Assembly (NCBI RefSeq): GCF_014191495.1
Contig: NZ_JACHWR010000001.1
Span: 1,302,001 to 1,366,000 of the forward strand
Length of the DNA: 64,000 nt
Direction of reading: 5' to 3'
From: Nocardioides soli
GTDB taxonomy: Bacteria > Actinomycetota > Actinomycetes > Propionibacteriales > Nocardioidaceae
Within the stretch, counting starts at the first letter, position 1. Each line of letters begins with the position of its first letter. The notes beneath the pieces were generated by a model. That model searched no databases. It saw only the letters and a program-made list of their open reading frames with translations, and was not told the DNA's origin. Positions 25,287 to 34,018 of the stretch are shown one piece after another. The translations under genes were made by a program, and so were the position numbers.

Positions 25287-26540
25287 ATGCTGCTCTCGGG
25301 CGATGTCCCCTACCCGGACACGATCGACGCCCTGGAGCAGGCGCTGCGCCAGGACCACGTGATCGTCCAGGAGACGCGCGCGTCCGGCGACACCAGCGGG
25401 GCGATGGCCCGGATCGGCGAACTGGTGTCGCGACTGCCCTTCGCGGCGTACGTCGCCGTGATCGACGCGCCGCCCGACGTGGACGCCGGCATCGACTCGT
25501 CGCGCTTCCTCGCCACCGCGCTGAGCCGGCGGATCGGCGAGCCCGGTCTCTACGTCGTCTCGGCGAGCGGCAGCCCCACCGGCGTCCGGGTCATCGGCAC
25601 GGGCTGGGACGAGACGCTCTTCAGCCTCCAGGCCAACACCGACAGCGACGCAGTCGAGGCCGCGAGCGGGAGCTACCTCCTCACCCCGACCGTCGACGTC
25701 GAGGCCGTGCTCCAGACCGCGCTCGCCGCCCCGCCGCAGAGCGAGGGACTCGACTACGAGGACGTCAGCCTCCCCGATACCGTCGTCGACGACCTCGCCG
25801 AACGGGAGCGGGACCTGCAACCGTACGAGCGGCCGAGCCGGTCCGACCTGGACGAGCCGCCGGAGCCGTGGAGCACCGGCAAGCGGTGGATGGTCGGGGT
25901 CGCCGTCGGCGCGGGCCTGCTGGCCGTGCTGCTCCAGAGCCTCGTCGGCTGGCCGGGCTGGCGTCGCCAGCGCGGCGACCGGACGAGCGACCGGCCGAGC
26001 ACTCGGGCGAGGGCCGCCGGCAGTCCTGCGCCTCCCGACATCGAGACCCTGCGGGCCGAGGCGGGCACCCAGCTCACCGCGCTCGCCGAGACGCTGCCGA
26101 CCGCGCCCGCCGGAGACCGGCACGACCGCGCCGCACTCGCGCGCGAGGTCGCCGAGCCACTGCTCGGCTCCGACGACGTCCTCGACGTCATGGGTGCGCT
26201 GGTGCTGGCCCGCGCCGGGCGCCGCGAGCTCGCCATCGCCCGGCGGCGCGCCACGGCGCCGTACGACGTCTGCTTCTTCGACCCGCGCCATGCCACCGCG
26301 ACCCAGGTGGCCGAGTGGCGCTTCGGCGACAGCGCGGTCGAGGTGCCGGTGTGTCGCGCGTGCCGGAAGGCGGTGAGCTCCGGCCGGGAGCCCGAGACCC
26401 TGAAGGTACGCCGGCACGGGCGGCTCCAGCCCTACTACGAGGGCGACTCGGTCTGGGCGCAGACCGGCTTCGGCAGCCTCGCCGCCGACCTCGGCGACCT
26501 CGCCTCGCGCGTGGCCGCCGCGAGGGGGCGGTCGCGATGA
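25287..26540 (+). CDS. Membrane protein of unknown function, Cys/His C-terminal domain (array gene 1)
   Basis: 417 residues, not recognised. Residues 1-150 form an alpha/beta-like domain (AAYVAVID, PGLYVVSAS strands) that vaguely recalls TPM domains. One transmembrane helix follows (about 201-221), then an Arg-rich stretch. The C-terminal domain (about 325-417) carries CFFDPRHATAT (Cys329, His335), VEVPVCRACRKAV (Cys356, Cys359) and VWAQTGFGSL. The Cys/His set looks like a metal site. The same C-terminal domain is in array gene 3. There is no signal peptide, so the N-domain side is undecided. It begins 16 bp after the carboxylase and overlaps array gene 2 by 4 bases. Confidence 0.85.
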   Translation: MLLSGDVPYPDTIDALEQALRQDHVIVQETRASGDTSGAMARIGELVSRLPFAAYVAVIDAPPDVDAGIDSSRFLATALSRRIGEPGLYVVSASGSPTGVRVIGTGWDETLFSLQANTDSDAVEAASGSYLLTPTVDVEAVLQTALAAPPQSEGLDYEDVSLPDTVVDDLAERERDLQPYERPSRSDLDEPPEPWSTGKRWMVGVAVGAGLLAVLLQSLVGWPGWRRQRGDRTSDRPSTRARAAGSPAPPDIETLRAEAGTQLTALAETLPTAPAGDRHDRAALAREVAEPLLGSDDVLDVMGALVLARAGRRELAIARRRATAPYDVCFFDPRHATATQVAEWRFGDSAVEVPVCRACRKAVSSGREPETLKVRRHGRLQPYYEGDSVWAQTGFGSLAADLGDLASRVAAARGRSR

Positions 26541-27214
26541 GGGTCCTCGGTGCCCTGCTGGCGGTGGTCGTCGCGGTCGGGGTCGGGCTGTTCGCCGGCC
26601 TGGTCCCCGGGCACCACGCGGTGCCGCCGGAGGTCGACTTCGACGACGCCATCCTGGCCGCGGCGGCGCAGGAGCCGCCCGGCGACCGAGTGCAGGCGGC
26701 GATCGACGGCGTGCGGGAGACCGGCTTCTACGTCGGGCCGGAGCTGCGCGACGAGCTGACCGACGACGAGGTCGCCACCGTCGAGCGGATCATCGCCACG
26801 GCTCCCGTGCCGGTCTTCGTCGTCTGGTGGGCGGACACCGCCGACGCCGGCTACAACACGACGTACGCCGCGCTCGACCAGCTGCGGGTGGGGGTCGGCG
26901 AGGACGGCTACTACGCGGTGGTGACCCGGGGCAGCTACCCACTCCTGGGGGCCCTCGGCTACCGCGATCCCTACGTCGACGCCGACGGCAAGGGCCGCGC
27001 GGGCGCGGCCCTGGAGCGGCTCGTCGACGAGCTGGCGGCGGTGCCGCCGGAGCGCGAGTTCGAGGGCGGTGACACGCGCTCGGACTACTGGGGCGGCACC
27101 GGCGGCGGCATCGCGGCCGGCCTGCTCTTCGCGGCGATCGGCTACCTCGGGCTGCTGGCGGTCGTCGGCCTCGTCGGTGCGCTGTCCCGCTCCGCTCGTG
27201 AGGGCCGCGGATGA
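26537..27214 (+). CDS. Two-TM protein of unknown function (array gene 2)
   Basis: 225 residues from ATG 26537, which overlaps gene 1 (ATGA). It has an N-terminal hydrophobic segment (about 5-25), a soluble middle with GFYVGPELRDELTDDE and VPVFVVWWADT, and a C-terminal helix (about 190-215, GIAAGLLFAAIGYLGLLAVVGLVGAL). The middle is clearly related to the N-terminal domain of array gene 3 (GVWVAPELRDQ, TPTYVALVD), but the Cys/His domain is missing. The soluble part is probably extracytoplasmic (inference from the two helices). Function unknown. Confidence 0.82.
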   Translation: MRVLGALLAVVVAVGVGLFAGLVPGHHAVPPEVDFDDAILAAAAQEPPGDRVQAAIDGVRETGFYVGPELRDELTDDEVATVERIIATAPVPVFVVWWADTADAGYNTTYAALDQLRVGVGEDGYYAVVTRGSYPLLGALGYRDPYVDADGKGRAGAALERLVDELAAVPPEREFEGGDTRSDYWGGTGGGIAAGLLFAAIGYLGLLAVVGLVGALSRSAREGRG

Positions 27215-28419
27215 CCCGGATCGACGAGGAGACCCTGCGACAGATCGAGGCCGAGCTCGGCGAGGACGGCGTCTGGGTCGCCCCCGAGCTCCGCGACCAG
27301 GTGCCGCACGACGTCGAGGCACAGATCGAGGCGGCGGCGGCCGAGGCGGACACGCCGACGTACGTCGCCCTCGTGGACCTCGACCACCGCGACCCGCTGA
27401 CGCACGGCGACGCCGGGGAGCTCGCGAACTACATCCGCGACGACACCGGCCGCTCCGGCGTGTACGTCGGGCTCGAGCCGCAGTACGGCGACGACCCCTA
27501 CGTCCTCGAGCTCACCAGCTTCCCCGACGACTCCGGGCTCTTCTACGCCGCGCGGGTCGCCTCGGCCGAGCACCCCGACGACCTCGGCGCCCAGGCGCTG
27601 CGGGTGCTCGAGCTGCTGAAGTCGGGCGACGCCGAGCGCCTCTACGAGCAGCTCGACCCCGAGGAGCGGTACCCCGGCGGCTCGTCCGGCGGGGACGACG
27701 GCGGGCTCGGCGCCGGAGCGCTGACCGGCATCGCCGTCGCGGTGCTCGCCCTGGTCGCCGTCGTCGTGACCGCGCGCCGTCGCCGGGCGCGGGCGCTGCC
27801 GGCCGCGCCCACCCCGACGGGGGCATCGTTCACGCTGCCGACCGCCGTGCTCAGCACCGTCCGGGCCGCCGAGGACCGCCGCACCGAGGGCCGGGCCCAG
27901 GCCGACGTGCTCGCTCTCGGCGAGGCGATCGACGCCGCCGAGCTCGACCCCCGGCACAGCGCGGGCCTGCCCGCGTGGCAGGCGGCGCTCGACCACTACG
28001 ACGTCGCGCGCCGCATCCTGGACCGCGACCACTCGCCCGCCGACGCCGTCGGCGCGATCGTGCTGGCCGGGCGGGGACGCTCCGCACTCGCCGCGGCCGT
28101 CGACGGTCGCGGCTGGGAGCCCGCGCCGAACTGCTACTTCAACCCACTGCACGAGGGCGCCACGACACCGGTGCTCTGGCGCGACGGCGAGTCCGGTGTC
28201 CGGGTGCCCGCCTGTGAGCGGTGCGCTCGCGCGGTGACCGGGGGCACCGAGCCCGACGACGTGCTCGACTTCGTCGCCGACGGGCGGCCGGCGCACTACT
28301 TCAAGCTCGACCTGGGCGCGTGGAGCCGCACCGGCTACGGCGCCCTCGACGGCGACCTCCTCGGGCGGCTGCTCGAGTCGGGCCGACGGGGTCGGAGCCG
28401 CCGCCGCTCCGCCCCGTAG
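27211..28419 (+). CDS. Membrane protein of unknown function, Cys/His C-terminal domain (array gene 3)
   Basis: 402 residues from ATG 27211, overlapping gene 2 (ATGA). The N-terminal domain (about 1-150) has GVWVAPELRDQ, TPTYVALVDLDHRD and SGVYVGLEPQYG. It ends in a Gly/Ser-rich linker, then a transmembrane helix (168-187) and an Arg-rich stop. The C-terminal domain repeats the pattern of gene 1: NCYFNPLHEGATT (Cys308, His314), VRVPACERCARAV (Cys335, Cys338), WSRTGYGAL. The conserved Cys-x-Phe-Asp/Asn-Pro-x-His and Cys-x-x-Cys suggest zinc binding. The PH-domain genes follow after 9 bp. Confidence 0.85.
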   Translation: MTRIDEETLRQIEAELGEDGVWVAPELRDQVPHDVEAQIEAAAAEADTPTYVALVDLDHRDPLTHGDAGELANYIRDDTGRSGVYVGLEPQYGDDPYVLELTSFPDDSGLFYAARVASAEHPDDLGAQALRVLELLKSGDAERLYEQLDPEERYPGGSSGGDDGGLGAGALTGIAVAVLALVAVVVTARRRRARALPAAPTPTGASFTLPTAVLSTVRAAEDRRTEGRAQADVLALGEAIDAAELDPRHSAGLPAWQAALDHYDVARRILDRDHSPADAVGAIVLAGRGRSALAAAVDGRGWEPAPNCYFNPLHEGATTPVLWRDGESGVRVPACERCARAVTGGTEPDDVLDFVADGRPAHYFKLDLGAWSRTGYGALDGDLLGRLLESGRRGRSRRRSAP

Positions 28420-28428
28420 GCTCGGGTC

Positions 28429-28929
28429 GTGACGGACTCCGAGGCCCGGCCACGCCTGCGCGAGCCCCGCCAGCGGGTGAGCCCCCGGGCGCGGCTGATG
28501 TGGGCGACGTCGGCGGGGCTCGAGGCGGTCGTGCTGGTCGCGGTCCTCGCCGTGGTCGGCCCGATCACCGACTGGCTCCCGATCCCCGGCTGGCTGGTCG
28601 CGCTGGTCGGCGTCCTCGCCGCGGCGTACGTCGTGGTGATGCCGCTCTGGCGCTACCGGGTGCACCGCTGGGAGGTCACCGACACCGCCGTCTACACCCA
28701 GACCGGCTGGTGGGTGCGTGAACGGCGGATCGCGCCCATGTCGCGGATCCAGACCGTCGACCACGCCGAGGGCGCGATCGCGCGGCTCTTCGGGCTCGCC
28801 ACCGTCACCGTCACCACGGCCTCGGCCGCCGGAGCACTCGAGATCGTCGGACTCGACCGCGGCCGCGCCCTCGAGCTGGTCGACCAGCTCGCGGTGCAGG
28901 CCGACACCGTGCCGGGCGACGCGACGTGA
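28429..28929 (+). CDS. Bacterial PH-domain (YdbS-like) membrane protein
   Basis: A 166-residue protein with two transmembrane helices (about 28-50 and 55-72), followed by a bPH2 domain: RWEVTDTAVYTQTGWWVRERRIAPMSRIQTVDHAEGAIARLFGLATVTVTTAS, the typical YdbS signature (R-I-Q-T/S-V and L-F-G-L-A-x-V). GTG start; it overlaps the larger YdbT-like gene by 4 bases. YdbS/YdbT pairs are known in Firmicutes and actinobacteria; in Bacillus they have been linked to resistance to a bacteriocin. The role here is unknown. Confidence 0.9.
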   Translation: MTDSEARPRLREPRQRVSPRARLMWATSAGLEAVVLVAVLAVVGPITDWLPIPGWLVALVGVLAAAYVVVMPLWRYRVHRWEVTDTAVYTQTGWWVRERRIAPMSRIQTVDHAEGAIARLFGLATVTVTTASAAGALEIVGLDRGRALELVDQLAVQADTVPGDAT

Positions 28930-30482
28930 CCGATCCCGAGACCGCACCGGAGACCCCGGAGGCCGGCGGGATCCCGGTGGCCGCGGAGGACGTCGCCTGG
29001 CGCCGGCTCGACCCGCGGATGCTGCTGATCTACCCGGTGCGCGAGCTGGTGCGCTTCCTGCCCGCGCTGCTGGCCATCTTCATCGCCGGCACCGCCGCCG
29101 GCCGGACCGACTGGTGGCACGGGCTCGGCATCGCGATCCCGGTCGCGCTCGGCCTGCTGCGGTACTTCACGACGTACTACCGGATCACCGCCGCCCGGGT
29201 CGAGCTGCGCCGCGGCCTGGTCAACCGGCACCTGCTGTCGACGCCGCTCGACCGGGTGCGCACCGTCGACGTCACCGCCTCGCTCACCCATCGGCTGCTG
29301 GGGCTCACCACGGTGCGGATCGGCACCGGCACGGCTTCGACCGACGACGAGGACCACCTCGACCTCGACGGCCTGCCGGTCGAGCACGCCCGGCGGCTCC
29401 GTGCCGAGCTGCTCCGACTCGGCGACGCCGGGAGCGAGGCCGCGCCCACCGACCGCGTGGTCGTGCGCTTCGACCCCGCCTGGGTGCGGTTCGCCCCGCT
29501 GACGACCACCGGCCTGGTGCTGGCCGGCGGTGCCCTCGGCGTGGCGGCCCAGACGCTCAACGCCGTCGGCGGCTTCGACGACCTCGACGCCGAGGGCATC
29601 GTCAACGGCGCGACCGGATGGTCGATCTGGCTCGCAGTGCCGATCGGGCTGGTGCTGCTGGCCATCCTCGTCTCCGCGCTGGCCATCACCGGGTACGTCG
29701 TCACCAACTGGGGCTTCACGCTCACCCACACCGGCCCCCGACGCCACGGCGCCTGGCACCTGCGCCGCGGCCTGCTCACCACCCGGGAGACGACCGTCGA
29801 CGACGAGCGCGTCAGCGGCGTGAGCATCGCGGACCCGCTCGCGCTGCGGGCCGCGCGCGGGGCGCGCGTCTCGGCGATCGTGACCGGCCTGGACCGCGGC
29901 CGGTCGGCCAGCTCGCTGCTGGCACCGCCCTGTCCGCGCCCGGTGGTCGACCGGGTTGCGGCCGAGGTGCTGGGCACCGTCGCACCGGTGCAGACGCCGC
30001 TCACCGGCCACGGACCCCGCGCCCGGGGGCGCCGCTACACCAGGGCGTCCGGACCGGTGCTCGTCGCGCTCGCGGTCGTCGTGGGTGCCGTCGCCGCCGG
30101 CGTGCTCGACACCTGGTGGCTGGTCACGCTGCTCGCGCTCCCGGCGGCGCTCCTGCTCGCCCACGACCGGGCCGCCGCACTCGGTCACGCGCTGGTCGAC
30201 CGGCACCTGGTCGCGCGCTCGGGCAGCCTCGATCGCCGGCGCGAGGCGCTCGCGGTGCGCGGCGTGATCGGCTGGAACCTGCGCGCCTCGTGGTTCCAGC
30301 GCCGGGCCGGCCTGACGACGCTGGTCGCGACCACGGCCGGCGGGCGGCAGGCGGTGACCGTGCTCGACGTACCGGTGGACACGGCGGTGGCACTCGCCCA
30401 CGACGCGATGCCCGAGTTGCTCGGGCAGTTCCTCGTCTCGCCGGAGACGAGCGCGCCGTCGCCCGCCGCGCCGGGCTTATAG
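28926..30482 (+). CDS. Bacterial PH-domain (YdbT-like) membrane protein
   Basis: A 518-residue protein with three bPH2-like units separated by pairs of transmembrane helices: YRITAARVELRRGLVNRHLLSTPLDRVRTVDVTASLTHRLLGLTTVRIGT (about 85-135), a degenerate second (WGFTLTHTG...VSIADPLALRAARGARV) and a third near the C-terminus (HLVARSGSLDRRREALAVRGVIGWNLRASWFQRRAGLTTL). This is the YdbT architecture. It overlaps the YdbS-like gene (GTGA) and ends 10 bp before pyruvate carboxylase. Function unknown; the pair is expected at the cytoplasmic membrane. Confidence 0.9.
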   Translation: MTDPETAPETPEAGGIPVAAEDVAWRRLDPRMLLIYPVRELVRFLPALLAIFIAGTAAGRTDWWHGLGIAIPVALGLLRYFTTYYRITAARVELRRGLVNRHLLSTPLDRVRTVDVTASLTHRLLGLTTVRIGTGTASTDDEDHLDLDGLPVEHARRLRAELLRLGDAGSEAAPTDRVVVRFDPAWVRFAPLTTTGLVLAGGALGVAAQTLNAVGGFDDLDAEGIVNGATGWSIWLAVPIGLVLLAILVSALAITGYVVTNWGFTLTHTGPRRHGAWHLRRGLLTTRETTVDDERVSGVSIADPLALRAARGARVSAIVTGLDRGRSASSLLAPPCPRPVVDRVAAEVLGTVAPVQTPLTGHGPRARGRRYTRASGPVLVALAVVVGAVAAGVLDTWWLVTLLALPAALLLAHDRAAALGHALVDRHLVARSGSLDRRREALAVRGVIGWNLRASWFQRRAGLTTLVATTAGGRQAVTVLDVPVDTAVALAHDAMPELLGQFLVSPETSAPSPAAPGL

Positions 30483-30492
30483 CGTGTCCGCC

Positions 30493-33400
30493 ATGTTCTC
30501 CAAGGTACTGGTGGCCAACCGGGGCGAGATCGCGATCCGAGCGTTCCGCGCGGCCTATGAGCTGGGTGCGCGCACCGTCGCGGTCTTCCCCTACGAGGAC
30601 CGCTGGTCCGAGCACCGGTTGAAGGCCGACGAGGCCTACGAGATCGGTGAGCGGGGCCACCCGGTGCGCGCCTACCTCGACCCCGAGGCGATCGTCGCGG
30701 TCGCGGTGCGGGCCGGTGCGGACGCCGTCTACCCGGGCTACGGCTTCCTGTCGGAGAACCCCGCGCTCGCCGAGGCGTGCGCCAACGCGGGCATCACCTT
30801 CATCGGTCCGACCTCCGAGGTGCTGGAGCTGACCGGCAACAAGGCGCGCGCGGTCGCCGCTGCCAAGGCGGCCGGCGTCCCGACGCTGGCGAGCGTCGAG
30901 CCCTCGACCGACCCGGACACGCTGATCGCGGCGGCCGCCGACCTGCCCTACCCGCTCTTCGTCAAGGCCGTGGCGGGCGGCGGCGGGCGCGGCATGCGGC
31001 GGGTCGACAACCCGAAGGACCTGCGCGACGCCGTCGAGACCTGCATGCGCGAGGCGGAGGGCGCCTTCGGCGACCCGACCGTCTTCATCGAGCAGGCCGT
31101 CGTCGACCCGCGGCACATCGAGGTGCAGATCCTCGCCGACGGCGCGGGCAACGTGATCCACCTCTTCGAGCGCGACTGCTCGGTGCAGCGGCGGCACCAG
31201 AAGGTCGTCGAGATCGCCCCGGCGCCCAACCTCGACCCGGAGCTGCGGGACCGGATGTGTGCCGACGCGGTGCGCTTCGCCCAGGAGATCGGCTACCGCA
31301 ACGCCGGCACCGTGGAGTTCCTGCTCGATCCGCAGGGCAACTACGTCTTCATCGAGATGAACCCGCGCATCCAGGTCGAGCACACCGTGACCGAGGAGGT
31401 CACCGACGTCGACCTCGTGCAGTCGCAGCTGCGGATCGCCTCCGGCGAGACGCTGGCCGACCTCGAGCTCGCGCAGGACACGGTCCAGCTGCGCGGCGCG
31501 GCGCTGCAGTGCCGGATCACCACCGAGGACCCCGCGAACAACTTCCGTCCCGACACCGGCGTGATCACGACGTACCGCTCCCCCGGCGGCGGCGGCGTCC
31601 GCGTCGACGGTGGCACGACGTACACCGGCGCGGAGGTCTCCGCGCACTTCGACTCGATGCTGGCCAAGCTCACCTGTCGCGGACGCACCTTCGAGAAGGC
31701 CGTCGAGAAGGCGCGCCGAGCGGTGGCGGAGTTCCGGATCCGCGGCGTCTCCACCAACATCCCGTTCCTGCAGGCGGTGCTCGCCGACCCCGACTTCGCG
31801 GCCGGCCGGGTGACGACGTCGTTCATCGAGACGCACCCGCAGCTGCTCCAGGCGCGCGGGTCGGGCGACCGCGGCAGCAAGCTGCTCAGCTACCTCGCCG
31901 ACGTGACCGTGAACCAGCCGCACGGCGCGGCGCCGGTCAGCCTCGACCCGGTCGCGAAGCTGCCGGCGGTCAACCTCGACGTGCCCGCGCCCGACGGCAC
32001 TCGGCAGCTGCTGCTCGAGGTCGGCCCGGCCGAGTTCGCGCGCCGGCTGCGCGCACAGAACGACGTCGCCGTCACCGACACGACCTTCCGCGACGCCCAC
32101 CAGTCCCTGCTCGCGACCCGGGTGCGCACCCGCGACCTGCTCGCGGTCGCCGGCCACGTCGCGCGCACGACGCCGGAGCTGTGGTCGCTGGAGTGCTGGG
32201 GCGGCGCGACGTACGACGTGGCGCTGCGCTTCCTCGCCGAGGACCCGTGGGAGCGGCTCGCCGCCCTGCGCCAGGCGGTGCCGAACATCTGCCTCCAGAT
32301 GCTGCTGCGCGGTCGCAACACCGTCGGCTACACGCCGTACCCGACCGACGTGACCAACGCCTTCGTCGAGGAGGCGGCCGCGACCGGCATCGACGTGTTC
32401 CGGGTCTTCGACGCCCTCAACGACGTCGAGCAGATGCGCCCGGCGATCGAGGCGGTCCGGGCGACCGGCACCGCGGTCGCCGAGGTCGCCCTGTGCTACA
32501 CCGGCGACCTGTCCGACCCCGCCGAGTCGCTCTACACGCTCGACTACTACCTGCGGCTGGCCGACGAGATCGTCGCGGCCGGCGCGCACGTGCTCGCGAT
32601 CAAGGACATGGCCGGCCTGCTGCGCGCGCCGGCGGCGCGGACCCTGGTGACCGCGCTGCGCGAGCGCTTCGACCTGCCCGTGCACCTGCACACCCACGAC
32701 ACCGCCGGTGGCCAGCTCGCGACGCTGGTCGCGGCGATCGAGGCCGGGGTCGACGCCGTCGACGCCGCGTCCGCGTCGATGGCCGGCACCACCTCCCAGC
32801 CACCGCTCTCGGCCCTGGTCTCGGCGACCGACCACAGCGACCGCGAGACCGGCCTGTCGCTGGGCGCCGTCAACGCCCTCGAGCCCTACTGGGAGGCGAC
32901 CCGGCGGGTCTACGCGCCGTTCGAGTCCGGCCTGCCCTCGCCCACCGGCCGGGTCTACCGGCACGAGATCCCCGGCGGTCAGCTCTCCAACCTGCGCCAG
33001 CAGGCGATCGCGCTCGGCCTCGGCGAGAAGTTCGAGCAGATCGAGGACATGTACGCCGCCGCCAACGACATCCTCGGCAACGTCCCGAAGGTGACGCCCT
33101 CGTCGAAGGTCATCGGCGACCTCGCGCTGCACCTGGTGGCCGTCGGCGCCGACCCGGCCGAGTTCGCCGAGAACCCCGGCCGGTTCGACATCCCCGACTC
33201 CGTCATCGGCTTCCTCAACGGCGAGCTCGGCGACCCGCCGGGCGGCTGGCCCGAGCCGTTCCGCACCAAGGCGCTCGAGGGCCGCAAGCACAAGCCGCCG
33301 CTCGAGACCCTCACCGACGAGCAGCGGGAGGCTCTCGACGGTGAGCGCCACACCACCAACCCGCGCCGCCGCCGGATGCTCAACGAGCTGCTCTTCCCCG

Positions 33401-33891
33401 GCCCGACCCGGGAGTTCACCGAGTCGCGCGCGACGTACGGCGACCTGTCGGTGGTGCCGACCCGGGAGTACCTCTACGGCCTGCGCCAGGGCGTCGAGCA
33501 CACCGTCGAGCTCGAGGAGGGCAAGACCCTGCTCTTCGGCATCCAGGCGATCAGCGACGCCGACGAGCGCGGCATCCGCACGGTGCTGGCCACGATCAAC
33601 GGCCAGCTCCGCCCGGTCAACGTGCGCGACCGCTCCATCGCGGCCGAGGTCGCCGCGGCCGAGAAGGCCGACAGCGGCCAGCCCGGCCACGTCGCCGCGC
33701 CGTTCCAGGGCGTCGTGACCGTGGTCGTCGCCCCGGGCGACAAGGTCGCCGCCGGCGACACCGTCGCGACCATCGAGGCCATGAAGATGGAGGCCTCGAT
33801 CACCGCCCCCGTCGCCGGGACCGTCGAGCGGATCGCGCTCTCCGGCACCCAGGCCGTCGACGGCGGCGACCTGGTGCTCGTGCTCTCGTAG
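30493..33891 (+). CDS. pyc: Pyruvate carboxylase
   Basis: Converts pyruvate, bicarbonate and ATP to oxaloacetate (anaplerosis). The 1132-residue protein has in order a biotin carboxylase domain (VLVANRGEIAIRAFRA, DAVYPGYGFLSENPALAEACA, ATP-grasp VKAVAGGGGRGMRRV, RDCSVQRRHQKVVEIAPAP), a carboxyltransferase domain (VTDTTFRDAHQSLLATRVRT, VLAIKDMAGLL, HLHTHDTAGGQ) and a biotinyl domain (EAMKM, Lys1098). This order is specific for single-chain PYC. ATG 30493 matches family starts; GTG 30484 is also in frame. It may be co-transcribed with the PH-domain genes, 10 bp upstream. Confidence 0.97.
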   Translation: MFSKVLVANRGEIAIRAFRAAYELGARTVAVFPYEDRWSEHRLKADEAYEIGERGHPVRAYLDPEAIVAVAVRAGADAVYPGYGFLSENPALAEACANAGITFIGPTSEVLELTGNKARAVAAAKAAGVPTLASVEPSTDPDTLIAAAADLPYPLFVKAVAGGGGRGMRRVDNPKDLRDAVETCMREAEGAFGDPTVFIEQAVVDPRHIEVQILADGAGNVIHLFERDCSVQRRHQKVVEIAPAPNLDPELRDRMCADAVRFAQEIGYRNAGTVEFLLDPQGNYVFIEMNPRIQVEHTVTEEVTDVDLVQSQLRIASGETLADLELAQDTVQLRGAALQCRITTEDPANNFRPDTGVITTYRSPGGGGVRVDGGTTYTGAEVSAHFDSMLAKLTCRGRTFEKAVEKARRAVAEFRIRGVSTNIPFLQAVLADPDFAAGRVTTSFIETHPQLLQARGSGDRGSKLLSYLADVTVNQPHGAAPVSLDPVAKLPAVNLDVPAPDGTRQLLLEVGPAEFARRLRAQNDVAVTDTTFRDAHQSLLATRVRTRDLLAVAGHVARTTPELWSLECWGGATYDVALRFLAEDPWERLAALRQAVPNICLQMLLRGRNTVGYTPYPTDVTNAFVEEAAATGIDVFRVFDALNDVEQMRPAIEAVRATGTAVAEVALCYTGDLSDPAESLYTLDYYLRLADEIVAAGAHVLAIKDMAGLLRAPAARTLVTALRERFDLPVHLHTHDTAGGQLATLVAAIEAGVDAVDAASASMAGTTSQPPLSALVSATDHSDRETGLSLGAVNALEPYWEATRRVYAPFESGLPSPTGRVYRHEIPGGQLSNLRQQAIALGLGEKFEQIEDMYAAANDILGNVPKVTPSSKVIGDLALHLVAVGADPAEFAENPGRFDIPDSVIGFLNGELGDPPGGWPEPFRTKALEGRKHKPPLETLTDEQREALDGERHTTNPRRRRMLNELLFPGPTREFTESRATYGDLSVVPTREYLYGLRQGVEHTVELEEGKTLLFGIQAISDADERGIRTVLATINGQLRPVNVRDRSIAAEVAAAEKADSGQPGHVAAPFQGVVTVVVAPGDKVAAGDTVATIEAMKMEASITAPVAGTVERIALSGTQAVDGGDLVLVLS

Positions 33892-34018
33892 GTTCGGTCG
33901 TGTCGGGGCGGGAGTCGGCGCTGGCGCAGGCGTTGCGGGACTGCCCGCGAAGTACGCCGGGGCGGTCGACGACTGCATCGCGCCCGCTCGTCCCGGGGCG
34001 CCACGGTGGGAGTCGGGC

